This document shows, piece by piece, positions 1 through 10,338 of a stretch of 24,747 nt of DNA. Below the pieces are notes generated by a model. That model saw nothing but the letters and a program-made list of their open reading frames with translations. It searched no databases and was not told where the DNA came from. Source of the stretch: Paulinella micropora (lineage: Eukaryota > Cercozoa > Imbricatea > Euglyphida); NCBI GenBank assembly GCA_009731375.1, contig BJOX01000008.1, positions 296,014-320,760 on the forward strand. The letters are read 5' to 3'. The stretch's first letter is position 1. Each line of letters opens with the position of its first letter. The position numbers were made by a program, and so were the translations under genes.

Positions 1-1100
1 TTATTTGTTTTGTGAAAGAGTTATGAGGGAGCTGTGTTGGAGTATTTGTTTTCGTCTGACGTCCCCGTGTGAGACAGGTCAGTGAAAATTCACTCTGTTG
101 CCTGTGTGGCAAAGCAGAAAGAAATCACCCTAGTGATGTGGACTCCAAATGTAATGCCCCCAACGATAGCTCGTAAAAAGTCAGTAATACAACCAAACAC
201 AGTCCTCAAAAGATCAGAATGATGTCTAGTTATATTAGCTCAGTGAAGCCAAAAAGGAAAACTGCAACAGACCAGGAATCAAATGGCATCAGGTCCAACG
301 GACAAATAATACTGAAAAACAAGCTGGTGCACATGTCACCAGGAAAAGGTACTTTTTACTTGCTATCCGGAGGGTGATGCCTATAGCCGGCCTCCCAAAG
401 GGGGGGTAGACGGCGAAGGCCCGGCCTTGGCTCAGTAGACAAATGATAGAGGCGGTCCCCGCTTTTCCCCATACACTTGGCTCCTTATCCTTGGAGCGTA
501 CCGTCCCCGTCATGATCAATGCTAAGCTCATACATCGGTGGATCTTTGCACAAATCACCGGTATTATCATTTATTGCAAAGTCAACTTTACTGATTACGG
601 TCCCGGGTCCGGTTTTAATTATGGTGAGCACGTAGTGTTAACCAGTGTTCAACTAAAACTGGATTTTAACTTGACTCATTCATATGTAATTCTATGTTCA
701 TTAGTGGATATGAAAACGGAGGCTTTATGGAAAAAAAGAGTTTTTAACTTGATCCTTTTTCTATAAACCTTTTTTTATTTTAAAGATCACACTGAGATCT
801 AAGTACTAGTGAAATAAAAAAAAATTGAATTGGAATTTTATTGCTCAGAGCGTAAGACTGCAAGCTGCAGTCTTTATTAAATACAATAGCGAAACAACGG
901 TGTGATATACCGTGGGTGTTACAAGAGACTAATACTTGCCACTAGTAGAGATAAGTGGGAAGCGTAAGATTTAGAAGGGAAGACACCAGCAACCAGATGA
1001 CTCGTAGAGTCAGAACGAAAAAGTGAACAAGGTGAAGAAAGGAGGAGGGAAAGGAAATAGAGATAGGAAGCCCAGAAAAACAATACTAATATTAATAAGA
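1..1100. other. Complex non-coding sequence, no recognisable gene
   Basis: This is mixed-composition sequence without microsatellites. The longest open frames (107 codons on the plus strand at 443-766, 93 codons on the minus strand at 289-570) overlap each other, have no recognisable motif and look like chance. Short T- and A-runs at 768-835 are AT-rich filler. I see no tRNA, promoter or splice-site pattern that I can support. Confidence 0.6.
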
Positions 1101-1119
1101 GGTGGAAAAAAAAACAACA

Positions 1120-1149
1120 GGGGGGGGGGGGGGGGGGGGGAAAAAAAAG

Positions 1150-1190
<41 letters not shown>

Positions 1191-1204
1191 AGAGAGAGAG
1201 AGAG
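1120..1204. repeat. Homopolymer block: poly-G, poly-A, then (GA)n
   Basis: About 21 consecutive G (1120-1140) are followed by nearly 47 nt of almost pure A (1141-1187) and a short GA run. Three homopurine blocks in a row make a strictly purine strand able to form G-quadruplex or triplex structures. The length is probably unreliable because such tracts are hard to sequence. Confidence 0.9.
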
Positions 1205-1237
1205 CAAACCATGCGCACGAAGGGGTTATCGCCCAAA

Positions 1238-1291
1238 CATGTCTGTCACACATACCACATGCCATGTCTGTCACACATACCACATACCATC
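1238..1291 (+). repeat. 25-nt tandem duplication
   Basis: Two head-to-tail copies of a unit beginning CATGTCTGTCACACATACC occur, the second ending ACCATC instead of ATGC. It is a small local duplication next to the homopurine block. Confidence 0.8.
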
Positions 1292-1358
1292 AAGAAGATT
1301 TCTATGGTACATACATGCTTATTTCTAGATTAAAAATTTCCAAATATTTTCGATTTCG

Positions 1359-1376
1359 CGAGAGAGAGAGAGGGGG

Positions 1377-1455
<79 letters not shown>
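1359..1455 (+). repeat. (GA)n tract running into a gap
   Basis: GA repeat with one internal G7 interruption (1372-1378). It ends directly at the 127-nt N run. Confidence 0.95.
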
Positions 1456-1582
1456 NNNNNNNNNNNNNNNNNNNNNNNNNNNNNNNNNNNNNNNNNNNNN
1501 NNNNNNNNNNNNNNNNNNNNNNNNNNNNNNNNNNNNNNNNNNNNNNNNNNNNNNNNNNNNNNNNNNNNNNNNNNNNNNNNNN
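1456..1582. other. Assembly gap (N)
   Basis: 127 undetermined bases between a GA tract and a run of 15 C. The flanks are both low complexity, so the gap is probably a failed repeat assembly. Confidence 0.99.
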
Positions 1583-1718
1583 CCCCCCCCCCCCCCCAAA
1601 ACCAAACCTTTTTTTTTTCTTTTTTTTTTCCCCTCCCTTTTCCTCGACCATGTAACACTTTTCTTCATTCCTCCCTTTTCTCTCGGCCTGGTAGTCTTGT
1701 ATTTTCACATCGCGTGCC

Positions 1719-1950
1719 TTGAGTTGCCAGCCGATCTAGCTACTGAGCGACGCTGTCGGTGTTGGTCAGGGACACGCGCACGGAATGCGGAACGAATGGC
1801 GGACTGAGTTGCCAGTCGAGCTCAACCCAGCTGCCAGCCTGCAACAGATAGGATAGATAGATAGAATGGATAGGTAGATAGAGGGCTTGAATAGACAGAC
1901 TCAATTGCCAGGTCGAGCTCGACCCAGCCGCCAGCCTGCAATAGATGGAA
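1719..1950 (+). repeat. Duplicated ~50-nt insert (GTTGCCAG...CAGCCTGCAA)
   Basis: The segment at about 1804-1850 recurs at about 1900-1945. Both read ACT-AGTTGCCAG-type start, then CGAGCTC, ACCCAGC, GCCAGCCTGCAA, and both then run into ATAGAT arrays. A shorter relative of the left part lies at 1719-1740. The copies differ at several bases, so the duplication is not recent. Function unknown. Confidence 0.8.
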
Positions 1951-2354
1951 TAGATTAGATAGAATAGATAGATAGAATAATATGAGATAGAATAGATAGA
2001 TAGAATGGATAGATAGAATGGATAATGAAATAGACAGATAGAATAGATAGATAGAATAGAATAGATAGAATAGAATAGATAGAGTACATAGATAGAATAG
2101 ATAGATAGAATAGAATAGATAGAATAGAATAGATAGAATAGATAGATAGAATAGATAGATAGAATAGAATAGAATAGAATAGATAGAATGGAATAGATAG
2201 AATGGAATAGATAGAATAGATAGACAGAATAGTTAGATAGAATAGTTAGATAGAATAGATAGATAGAATAGATAGATAGAATAGATAGATAGAATAGATA
2301 GATAGATAGAATGAATAGATAGATAGAATGAATAGATAGAATAGGTAGATAGAA

Positions 2355-2401
<47 letters not shown>

Positions 2402-2544
2402 TCTATCTATCTATTCTATCTATCTATTCTATCTATCTATTCTATCTATCTAGAATATCTATTCTATCTATTCTATTCTATCTATCTATTCTATCTAGAT
2501 AGATAGATAGGTAGTGATAGATAGATAGAAAGACAGACAGACAA
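1851..2544. repeat. GATA/GAATA microsatellite with an inverted TATC segment
   Basis: Irregular GATAGATA and GATAGAATA arrays fill 1851-2355. The strand then flips to TATC/TATTC arrays at 2356-2497 and flips back at about 2498 through CTAGATAGATAG. The opposite-strand blocks could fold as a long hairpin. Confidence 0.95.
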
Positions 2545-2553
2545 ATAGATAGA

Positions 2554-2584
<31 letters not shown>

Positions 2585-3228
2585 AGATAAGATAAAATAA
2601 GATAAGGTAAGGTCAGGTAGGGTAGGGTAAGGTAAGGTAAGGTAAGGTAAGGTAAGATAAGATAAGATAAGATAGGATAGGATAGGATAGGATAGGATAG
2701 GATAGGATAGGATAGGATAGGATAGGATAAGAGAAGACAAGAAAAGAAAAGACAAGACAAGATACGACAAGACAAGACAAGACAAGACAAGACAAGACAA
2801 GATAAGACAAAACAAGATAAGACAAGATAAGATAAGATAAGATAAGAGTAGAGTAGAGTAGAATAGAGTAGTAGAGTAGAGTAGAGTAGAGTAGAGTAGA
2901 GTAGAGTAGAGTAGAGTAGAGTAGAGTAGAGTAGAGTAGAGTAGATGAGATGAGATGAGATGAGATAAGATGAGATAACATAAGATAAGATAAGATAAGA
3001 TAAGGTAAGATAAGATAAGATACGATACGATACGATACGATAAGATAAGATAAGATAAGATAAGATAAGATAAGATGAGATGAGATGAGATGAGATGAGA
3101 TAAGATGAGATAAGATACGATAAGATAAGCAAAGAAAAGAGAAGAGAAGATAAGATAATAGAAGATAAGATAAGATAAAATAAGATAAGATAAGATAAGA
3201 TAAGATTAGATTAGATTAGATAGCTAGA
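2545..3228. repeat. Mosaic of pentanucleotide arrays (GATAA, GGTAA, GATAG, GACAA, GAGTA, GATGA, GATAC)
   Basis: Successive homogeneous blocks of 5-bp units differ from GATAA at one or two positions: GATAA ~2550-2600, GGTAA ~2602-2655, GATAG ~2670-2730, GACAA ~2735-2815, GAGTA ~2846-2945, then GATGA, GATAA and GATAC blocks. All keep the same 5-bp period. Open frames here read as YLILS-type strings and are not genes. Confidence 0.95.
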
Positions 3229-3334
3229 AGGATAAATAGATAGATAGATAGATAGATAGATGGATGGATGGATAGATAGATAGATAGATAGATATATAGA
3301 TAGATAGATAGAAAAAATTGAGCTTAATCCACCT

Positions 3335-3366
<32 letters not shown>

Positions 3367-3434
3367 TTAGATAGATAGATGGTTAGACAGATAGCTTGAT
3401 AGATGGATGGATGGATGGATAGATAGATAGATAA

Positions 3435-3467
<33 letters not shown>

Positions 3468-3495
3468 AAGAAAGAAAGAAAGAAAGAAAGAAAGC
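3229..3495. repeat. GATA / GGAT / GA / AAAG microsatellites
   Basis: GATA arrays surround a short insert at 3313-3340 with a GCGC run followed by GA repeat. The block ends in an (AAAG)n run at 3467-3494. Confidence 0.9.
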
Positions 3496-3606
3496 GCGAA
3501 CAAGCAAGTGCAAAGGCAGGAGAGTAAATCTTGGCTGGCCTGCGTGTTGCTGCGTACATGCGTGACCAGCCGCTCCACCGACGCCGCCACCTGTCAGCAG
3601 TGTTTA
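3496..3606. other. Short complex insert
   Basis: About 110 bp of GC-richer sequence between AAAG and GTAT arrays. I found no other copy in the window. Confidence 0.5.
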
Positions 3607-3642
3607 TATGTACGTACGTACGTATGTATGTATGTATGTATG

Positions 3643-3674
<32 letters not shown>

Positions 3675-3850
3675 TGTATGTATGTATGTATGTATGTATG
3701 TATGTATGTATGTATGTATGTTCAGAGTGCGGTCACGAGCAGGATATGCGCGCGCCTTCAGTCACGGCGCTGTATGTATGTATGTATGTATGTATGCATG
3801 TATGTATGTATGTAAGGTAAGTAGGTATGTAGGTAGGTAGCTAGGTCGGG
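3607..3850. repeat. (GTAT)n microsatellite with a 50-bp insert
   Basis: GTAT repeat (3607-3720 and 3772-3815) interrupted by a complex insert at 3721-3771, then GGTA-type units. Its apparent proteins are MYVC strings. Confidence 0.95.
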
Positions 3851-3883
3851 GTGTGTTATGAAGGCAGTGAGGCAGGGTGCGTC

Positions 3884-4430
<547 letters not shown>

Positions 4431-4609
4431 AGATGGATGGATAGATAGATAGATAGATAGATATACAGCAAGAAGAAGCAGAAGCAGAAGAAGAAGCAGA
4501 AGAAGAAGCAGAAGCAGAAGAAGAAGAAGAAGACGACGACGAAGAAGAAGAAGAAGAAGAAGAAGAAGAAGAAGAAGAAGAAGAAGAAGAAAAGGAAGAA
4601 CAACAAGAG

Positions 4610-4645
<36 letters not shown>
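4431..4645. repeat. GATA, (AAG/CAG)n and (CAT)n microsatellites
   Basis: GATA at 4434-4464, GAAGAAGCA-type trinucleotides at 4469-4608, then CAT repeats at 4609-4645. Confidence 0.95.
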
Positions 4646-4944
4646 GGTCATGAATGGACCTTTGTCGCTGAAGCCGCAGTGGTCGTAGGTCGGGCAGCTA
4701 GTAGGCTCATTGTGCACCGTGTAGAGCACCTTATAACACAAGAAATAGACAGATCGATAGGTAGGTAGGTTAGAGAGCACCTGCACAGCACAAGATATGG
4801 ACAGATAGATACGTAGCTAGGTAGGTTGGTTGGTAGGTAGGTAGGAGGTAGATAGACACGTCGGGCAGCTAGCAGCCTCATCGTGCACAGCATAGAGCAT
4901 CTGCACAGCACAATAGATAGGGAGGTAGGTAGGTAGTAGATAGA

Positions 4945-5031
4945 TATGTTTGGTCTATCAGCGCTGCATATCCGAGGACATAGGCATCCATCCCACCCCG
5001 TTACCCGACGGTAACTGGGCAGCGGGCTGGG
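4945..5031 (-). mobile_element. 5'-truncated copy of the group I intron-bearing element (3' module only)
   Basis: Read on the minus strand it starts CCCAGCCCGCT and ends CCAAACATAT directly before a TATC array. It aligns over about 88 nt with the last part of the element at 15370-15456. A hairpin (GTTACC at the minus-strand position of 5010-5015, pairing with 5000-5005, loop GTCG) replaces GTCGCC/GGCGGC of the longer copy while keeping pairing. A second hairpin with a CTCG loop follows. Everything 5' of this module is missing. Confidence 0.85.
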
Positions 5032-5054
5032 TAGGTAGGTAGGTAGGTAGGTAT

Positions 5055-5118
<64 letters not shown>

Positions 5119-5141
5119 CCCATCCATCCATCCATCCATCC

Positions 5142-5185
<44 letters not shown>

Positions 5186-5228
5186 GCCTGTCTATCTATC
5201 TGTATATCTATCTATCTATATCTATCTA

Positions 5229-5265
<37 letters not shown>

Positions 5266-5279
5266 GTCTGTCTAATCTT

Positions 5280-5355
<76 letters not shown>

Positions 5356-5400
5356 CATATCTACATATGTACCTATCTACTATCTACCCACCAACCTATC
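5032..5400. repeat. GATA array, GGAT junction, TATC array
   Basis: GATA on the plus strand to 5117, a CCAT block at 5120-5142, then TATC to about 5355 with isolated TGTC interruptions. The array therefore changes strand. Confidence 0.95.
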
Positions 5401-5544
5401 TATCTATTGTGCTGTGCAGGTGCTCTACATCTACCTATCTACCTATCTACCTATCTATCTATCTACCTATCTACCTACCTACCTATCTATCTATCTATTG
5501 TGCTGTGCAGGTGCTCTACACGGTGAACAATCAGCTCAGTATCT

Positions 5545-5579
5545 ATCTGATAGATAGATAGATAGATAGATAGATATAT

Positions 5580-5610
<31 letters not shown>

Positions 5611-5658
5611 TAGATATAATGGATGGATGGGTAGATAGATAGATAGATAGATAGATAT

Positions 5659-5691
<33 letters not shown>

Positions 5692-5785
5692 CAGACCTGA
5701 GAGGGAGAGGAGGAGGACGAGGAGGAGGACAAGGAGGAGGAGGAAGAAGAAGAAGAAGAAGAAGAAGAAAAAAAAAAAAAAGAAG
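5545..5785. repeat. GATA array then (AGG)n and (AAG)n trinucleotides
   Basis: TATCTGATAGATAG at 5541-5554 is another strand switch, TATC to GATA. The GATA array runs to about 5694, then GGA/GAA trinucleotides end in an A-run at 5768-5780. Confidence 0.95.
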
Positions 5786-5852
5786 AAGCGAGGAAGAGGC
5801 GCAAGGCTGCGTGTGCTGGGTTGATGCCACACGTGCCTGCATAGACCACGCC

Positions 5853-5915
5853 AAGATAGATAGATGGATGGATAGATGGATAGACGGACAGACAGATAGA
5901 CAGACAGACAGATAA

Positions 5916-5946
<31 letters not shown>

Positions 5947-6000
5947 TATAGATAGATAGATAGGTAGATAGATAGGTAGATAGGTAGGTAGGTAGGTAGG

Positions 6001-6049
<49 letters not shown>

Positions 6050-6205
6050 GCCTTGTTTACTTACCTACTTACTTACTTGATTGCTTGATTGCTTGCTTGC
6101 TTGCTTACTCACTTACTTACTCACTCACTCACTCACTCACTCACTCACACTCACTCACTCACTTACTTCCTTACTTACTTACTTACTTACTTCCTTACTT
6201 ACTTA
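5853..6205. repeat. GATA, GGTA, then TTAC/CTCA microsatellites
   Basis: GATA/GACA arrays to 6048, then CTTA and TTGC units (6055-6110), a CTCA run (6110-6160) and CTTA units to 6205. Confidence 0.95.
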
Positions 6206-6910
6206 CCGCGCATGAATCCCCAATGCACTGAGGACAGTGTCTGCAGCGCTTTCTGGGCCTGCGATCCGACCTATGCATGTATGGATGGATGTATATATAT
6301 ATATATAATATATATATATACACGTGTGTATGTTGTATGCATGTACGCTTGTATGTATGCTGAGGACAATGTCTGGAGTGAATTCTGTGCTTGCGACCCG
6401 ACCTATGTATGTATGTATGTATGTATGTATGTATGTATATGTATGCATGTATGCATGTATGTATGTATGTATATGTATGTATATATGTATGTATGTATAC
6501 ATGTATGTATGTATGCATGATGTATGTATGTATGCTATGTATGTATGTATGTATGTATGTCTGTCTGTCTGTCTGTCTGAATGTCTGGCTGTATGTATGT
6601 ATGCCATGTATGTATGTATGTATGTATGTATGTATGTTTGACCTTTGCCATGGGCCCTCCGTAAGCGTCCAGACCTATGTATGTATGTATGCATGTATGT
6701 ATGCATGCATGTATGTATGTATGTATGTGTGTATGTATGTATATACGTACGTACGTACGTACGTATGTGAGTACGTATGTGAGTACGTATGTGAGCATGT
6801 ATGTGAGATGTATGTATGTATGTATGTATGTATGTATCTATGTATGCATGCATGCATGTATGTATGTATGTATGTATGTATGTATGTATTTATGTATGTA
6901 TGCATGTACC
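6206..6910. repeat. (GTAT)n microsatellite with three related inserts
   Basis: GTAT arrays with GCAT, GTCT and GTAC variants. Related inserts at about 6223-6277 and 6359-6407 share TGAGGACA, TGTCTG, TGCGA and CCGACCTATG. A third at 6646-6676 shares only the closing AGACCTATG. Each joins the GTAT array at the same end. Open frames read MYVC and HTYI strings. Confidence 0.9.
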
Positions 6911-6937
6911 AAGAAAGGCGTGCACTTTGTCCAGCAC

Positions 6938-7170
6938 ACCTGCCAGGCAGAATAAAGAGCAGCAAACAGATAAGAAAGAACGAACACAGGATCACTGTTT
7001 TCCTGATAGGCAGAACAAACAACAACGAACGCAAGAGGAACAAGGAACAAACAACAAAGAACAACGAGCATATAGGCACTACTCTGACGTACCAAGTAGA
7101 ATAAACAACAACGAACACATGAGAACAACGAAAAACAAACGCAGGATCACTATTCTCGATAGACAGACAG
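6938..7170 (+). repeat. Diverged direct repeat, about 75 nt, two copies ~150 bp apart
   Basis: Copy 1 at about 6938-7013 and copy 2 at about 7088-7167 share AGAATAAA, AACAAC/AGCAGC, GAACACAGGATCACT and GATAGRCAGA in order. Between them lie AACAACGAAC-type A/C-rich repeats. Copy 2 leads straight into a GACA/GATA array. Confidence 0.75.
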
Positions 7171-7172
7171 AC

Positions 7173-7214
<42 letters not shown>

Positions 7215-7247
7215 TAGATGGATGGATGGATAGATGGATGGATAGAC

Positions 7248-7293
<46 letters not shown>

Positions 7294-7303
7294 ATAGATA
7301 GAT
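7160..7303. repeat. GACA/GATA/GGAT microsatellite
   Basis: Tetranucleotide array with two GGAT blocks. Confidence 0.95.
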
Positions 7304-7418
7304 CTGCTGTATCGCACCGGGGAGGGCCAGGGCATTTGCCGCCGCCAGAGCGCCCGCAGAGTGTCCGCCTGCCACCCACCGCCTAACAACACACATACCA
7401 GAACACACACGTCACTAC

Positions 7419-7530
<112 letters not shown>

Positions 7531-7604
7531 GCTACTGTTCCTGCTGCTGCTGCGGCTGACATGTCTGCAAGGTTGGCGCAGGCGGCGGGGGGAGCGGCGC
7601 CCGC

Positions 7605-7792
7605 AGCAGCCAATCGCAACCACTGCTCTAAGCCAGCAACCGCGCTCTGTCCACGCAGCAACATCACATATAGTCTAACCCTTTGAGGGACAGCCAAATG
7701 CAACGACTGCTCTAGACCAGCAAGTGCACCCTGCACATGTAGCAACATCGCATATAGGTTGCTGGTTCAGAGTAGTGGTTGCCATTAGCTGC
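7605..7792. repeat. Two direct ~68-nt copies plus an inverted partial copy
   Basis: 7605-7674 and 7691-7758 share the frame CAGCCAA, GCAACSACTGCTCTA, CCAGCAA and GCAACATC-CATATAG. 7759-7792 (TTGCTGG, CAGAGTAGTGGTTGC, GCTGC) is the reverse complement of the first half of the unit. The arrangement can fold into a hairpin of about 34 bp. Confidence 0.85.
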
Positions 7793-7821
7793 AGCCTCAG
7801 GGGTGCATTCAGCTTGAGTGG

Positions 7822-7823
<2 letters not shown>

Positions 7824-7871
<48 letters not shown>

Positions 7872-7904
7872 GCATACAGACACGCACACACACACACACA
7901 CACA

Positions 7905-7949
<45 letters not shown>

Positions 7950-8150
7950 TTGAAACGCGTTTGCCTATTTTTGTGAGTTTGCTTGTGTGGAAAGACAGAG
8001 AGTGTGTCTGTGTGTGTGTGAGTGAGTGAGTGAGTGAGTGAGAACGAGGGTGAGAGAGAGAAAAGGAGAGAGAGAGAGAGAGAGAGAGAGAGAACTTGAA
8101 ATGCATTTGCCCATTTTTGTGCATGCGTGTGTGTCTGTGTGTGTGTGTAT

Positions 8151-8184
<34 letters not shown>

Positions 8185-8235
8185 CACTTGAAACGCGTTT
8201 GCCCATTTCTGTGCGTTCAGCTTGAGGGGGGTCCT
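7824..8235 (+). repeat. (GA)n/(GT)n tracts separated by three copies of a ~35-nt unit
   Basis: The unit ACTTGAAACGCGTTTGCC followed by ATTTYTGTG occurs at about 7948-7976, 8094-8121 and 8186-8213. Each copy is preceded by a GA tract, and the first two are followed by a GT-rich run. The repeating module is therefore GA tract plus unit plus GT tract. Confidence 0.85.
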
Positions 8236-8255
8236 GCACATGGTGCACACAGAAT

Positions 8256-8700
8256 GTACATACATACATACATACATACATACATACATACATACATACA
8301 CACATACATACATACACACATACATACATACATATACATACATACATACATACATACATACATACATACATACATACATACGTACGTACATACATACATA
8401 CATACATACGTACATACGTAACAAATACGTACGTACGTACGTACGTACATACATACATACATACATACATACATACATACATACATACATGCATGCATAC
8501 ATACATTCATACATGTATGCCTAATGCATACATGCACATGCATACATGCATACAAACATGCAAACACACATACATGCATACAGGCATACATACATACATA
8601 CATACATACATACATACATACATACAGACATACAGACAGAAATACAGACAGACATACATACATACATACATACATACATACATACATACATACGTATACA
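8256..8700. repeat. (ATAC)n microsatellite
   Basis: ATAC arrays with GTAC, GCAT and GACA variants. Confidence 0.97.
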
Positions 8701-8704
8701 AGGG

Positions 8705-8736
<32 letters not shown>

Positions 8737-8790
8737 TAGATAGATAGATAGATAGATGGATAGATAGATAGATGGATAGATGGATAGATG

Positions 8791-8823
<33 letters not shown>

Positions 8824-8884
8824 GTAGGTAGGTATATATATAGATAGATAGATAGATAGGTAGGTAGGTAGGTAGGTAGGTAGG

Positions 8885-8927
<43 letters not shown>

Positions 8928-9000
8928 GTAGATAGATAGATAGATAGATAGATAGGTAGGTAGGTAGGTAGGTAGGTAGGTAGGTAGGTAGATAGGTAGG

Positions 9001-9048
<48 letters not shown>

Positions 9049-9052
9049 CAGA
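8705..9052. repeat. GA tract then GATA/GGTA microsatellite
   Basis: GA at 8705-8732, then GATA alternating with homogeneous GGTA blocks (for example 8859-8886 and 8953-9003). Confidence 0.97.
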
Positions 9053-9715
9053 GCAAGAGCGTTCGGTGTTGACCCTGGGTTGTGGTCGGTCCAGATCACG
9101 GTGTAGCCCTTCTGCGCGACCTGCCCGCCCCCCCACCGCACAGATACTATGACTGATATGAGACATAGATAGATTGTTATGATATTAAGACTGATATGAT
9201 ATTGTGTTTTCTGCTGCTTTCTCCCTTTTCGCCAGCCATGAGCCGTGCAAAATTGAGTCTGCTACTCAGTATCGCCTTGATGAACTGTTTCAGAATTGCC
9301 TGCCACCCGCCACCGCGAAATGTATGCATGTCTATCGGTCTGTCTGTCTGTCTTTCTACACATGTTTCTTTTCGCAACCCGTGAGCATGCAAAACGAATC
9401 TCTGCTCCTCAGTATCGCCTTGATGTCCCATGTAATGACTCGCGATTGCTTATGTGTCCCATCCACTGCCTTACTATTGTGTCCCTTCTGCGCCACCTGC
9501 CCCCCACCACCACATTTCAGGTCAGACGGAGTATTCAGGTGACCCTTTTGCTTGGGCCCAAAATTCTGAAAAAGTGTATTTTTGTAGTGAAAACCCGAAT
9601 AGTTCGTTGACCCAAATACTTCGTCTTCAATCATTCCTTTTCACAATCCATGAACATGCGAAATGAATTTGCTACTCAGTATTCCCTTTCTTTACCATGT
9701 AGTCCCAAAAATAGG
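9053..9715 (+). repeat. Complex segment with a degenerate three-copy repeat
   Basis: Three copies of a ~60-nt unit lie at 9226-9287, 9367-9428 and 9637-9696. Each has TTTTCRC, CATGARC or CGTGAGC, TGC-AAAW, CTGCT-CTCAGTAT, and the first two also CGCCTTGATG. A second shared word, TGCGCSACCTGCC followed by a C/CCACC run, lies at 9113-9137 and 9489-9512. Open frames of 112 and 104 codons overlap in different frames and carry the repeat, so I do not call them genes. Confidence 0.75.
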
Positions 9716-9737
9716 TAGATAGATAGACAGATAGATG

Positions 9738-9769
<32 letters not shown>

Positions 9770-9815
9770 TCTAGCTAGGTAGCTAGGTAGCTAGCTAGCT
9801 AGCTAGGTAGCTTGC
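9716..9815. repeat. GATA then AGCT/GGTA microsatellite
   Basis: A GATA array passes into TAGC/TAGG units. Confidence 0.9.
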
Positions 9816-9858
9816 CTGTTGTCCCAAGCGGCTGTAGTCCTCGGTGCGCATGCCCAGA

Positions 9859-10047
9859 CCCACACCCAACACCAACACTACGCAACGATGCACCTAGCTC
9901 ACGCATGCATCTGTAGATAGATAGATATGTTTGGTGTATCAGCGGTGCATATCCTTGCCCAAACCAACACCCAACACCAACACAACACCACACAACGATG
10001 CACCTACAGATAGATAGATAGATAGATACAGATAGATAGATAGATAC

Positions 10048-10104
<57 letters not shown>

Positions 10105-10290
10105 AAGATAGATAGATAGATAGATAGACAGATAGATAGATAGATGAACAGATAAATATCAATGCCAAACCCACACCCAACACCAATACCACGCAACGAT
10201 ACACCTAGGCCGTGTATGTAGCTATAGATACATAGACAGAGAGATAGATAGGTACACGTGCACACCAACACTACGCAAGGATGCACCTAC
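9859..10290 (-). repeat. Four copies of a ~38-nt motif (CACCCAACACCAACAC ... CAACGATGCACCTA)
   Basis: Copies at 9859-9895, 9964-10006, 10170-10207 and a shorter one at 10260-10290 are separated by GATA arrays. The second copy is fused to the 3' tip of the group I intron-bearing family (9925-9954). This suggests it belongs to the same class of elements, transcribed on the minus strand and ending in TATC. Confidence 0.8.
9925..9954 (-). mobile_element. 30-nt 3' tip of the group I intron-bearing family
   Basis: On the minus strand it reads GGATATGCACCGCTGATACACCAAACATAT with three differences from the tip at 15427-15456, and it abuts a GATA array. Upstream it joins a different sequence, so this is either a very short truncation or a shared 3' end on a second family. 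Confidence 0.6.

Positions 10291-10338
<48 letters not shown>
10009..10338. repeat. GATA microsatellite around motif copies
   Basis: GATA arrays at 10009-10160, 10222-10252 and 10290-10338 form the context into which the short motifs and the next element are inserted. Confidence 0.9.

Larger units (their letters stand above)
4691..5535. repeat. Dispersed ~25-60-nt motif with core GTGCTGTGCAGGTGCTCTAC, five copies in both orientations
   Basis: Minus-sense copies lie at 4691-4732 (GGGCAGCTAGTAGGCTCAT then GTGCACCGTGTAGAGCACC), 4772-4793 and 4858-4915. Plus-sense copies lie at 5407-5430 and 5497-5535. The last includes CACGGTGAACAATCAGCT, matching the reverse complement of the first. Each copy is framed by GATA/GGTA or TATC arrays, so these are short inserts scattered in microsatellite. 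No coding potential. Confidence 0.85.

Noticed and set aside
6089-6520. Secreted protein with a Leu/Thr-rich leader at 6089
   Set aside because: The leader is the CTTA/CTCA microsatellite and the rest is GTAT repeat.
8217-9056. 279-codon open frames on the minus strand
   Set aside because: Same reason: the open frame is a by-product of TATC and GTAT arrays.
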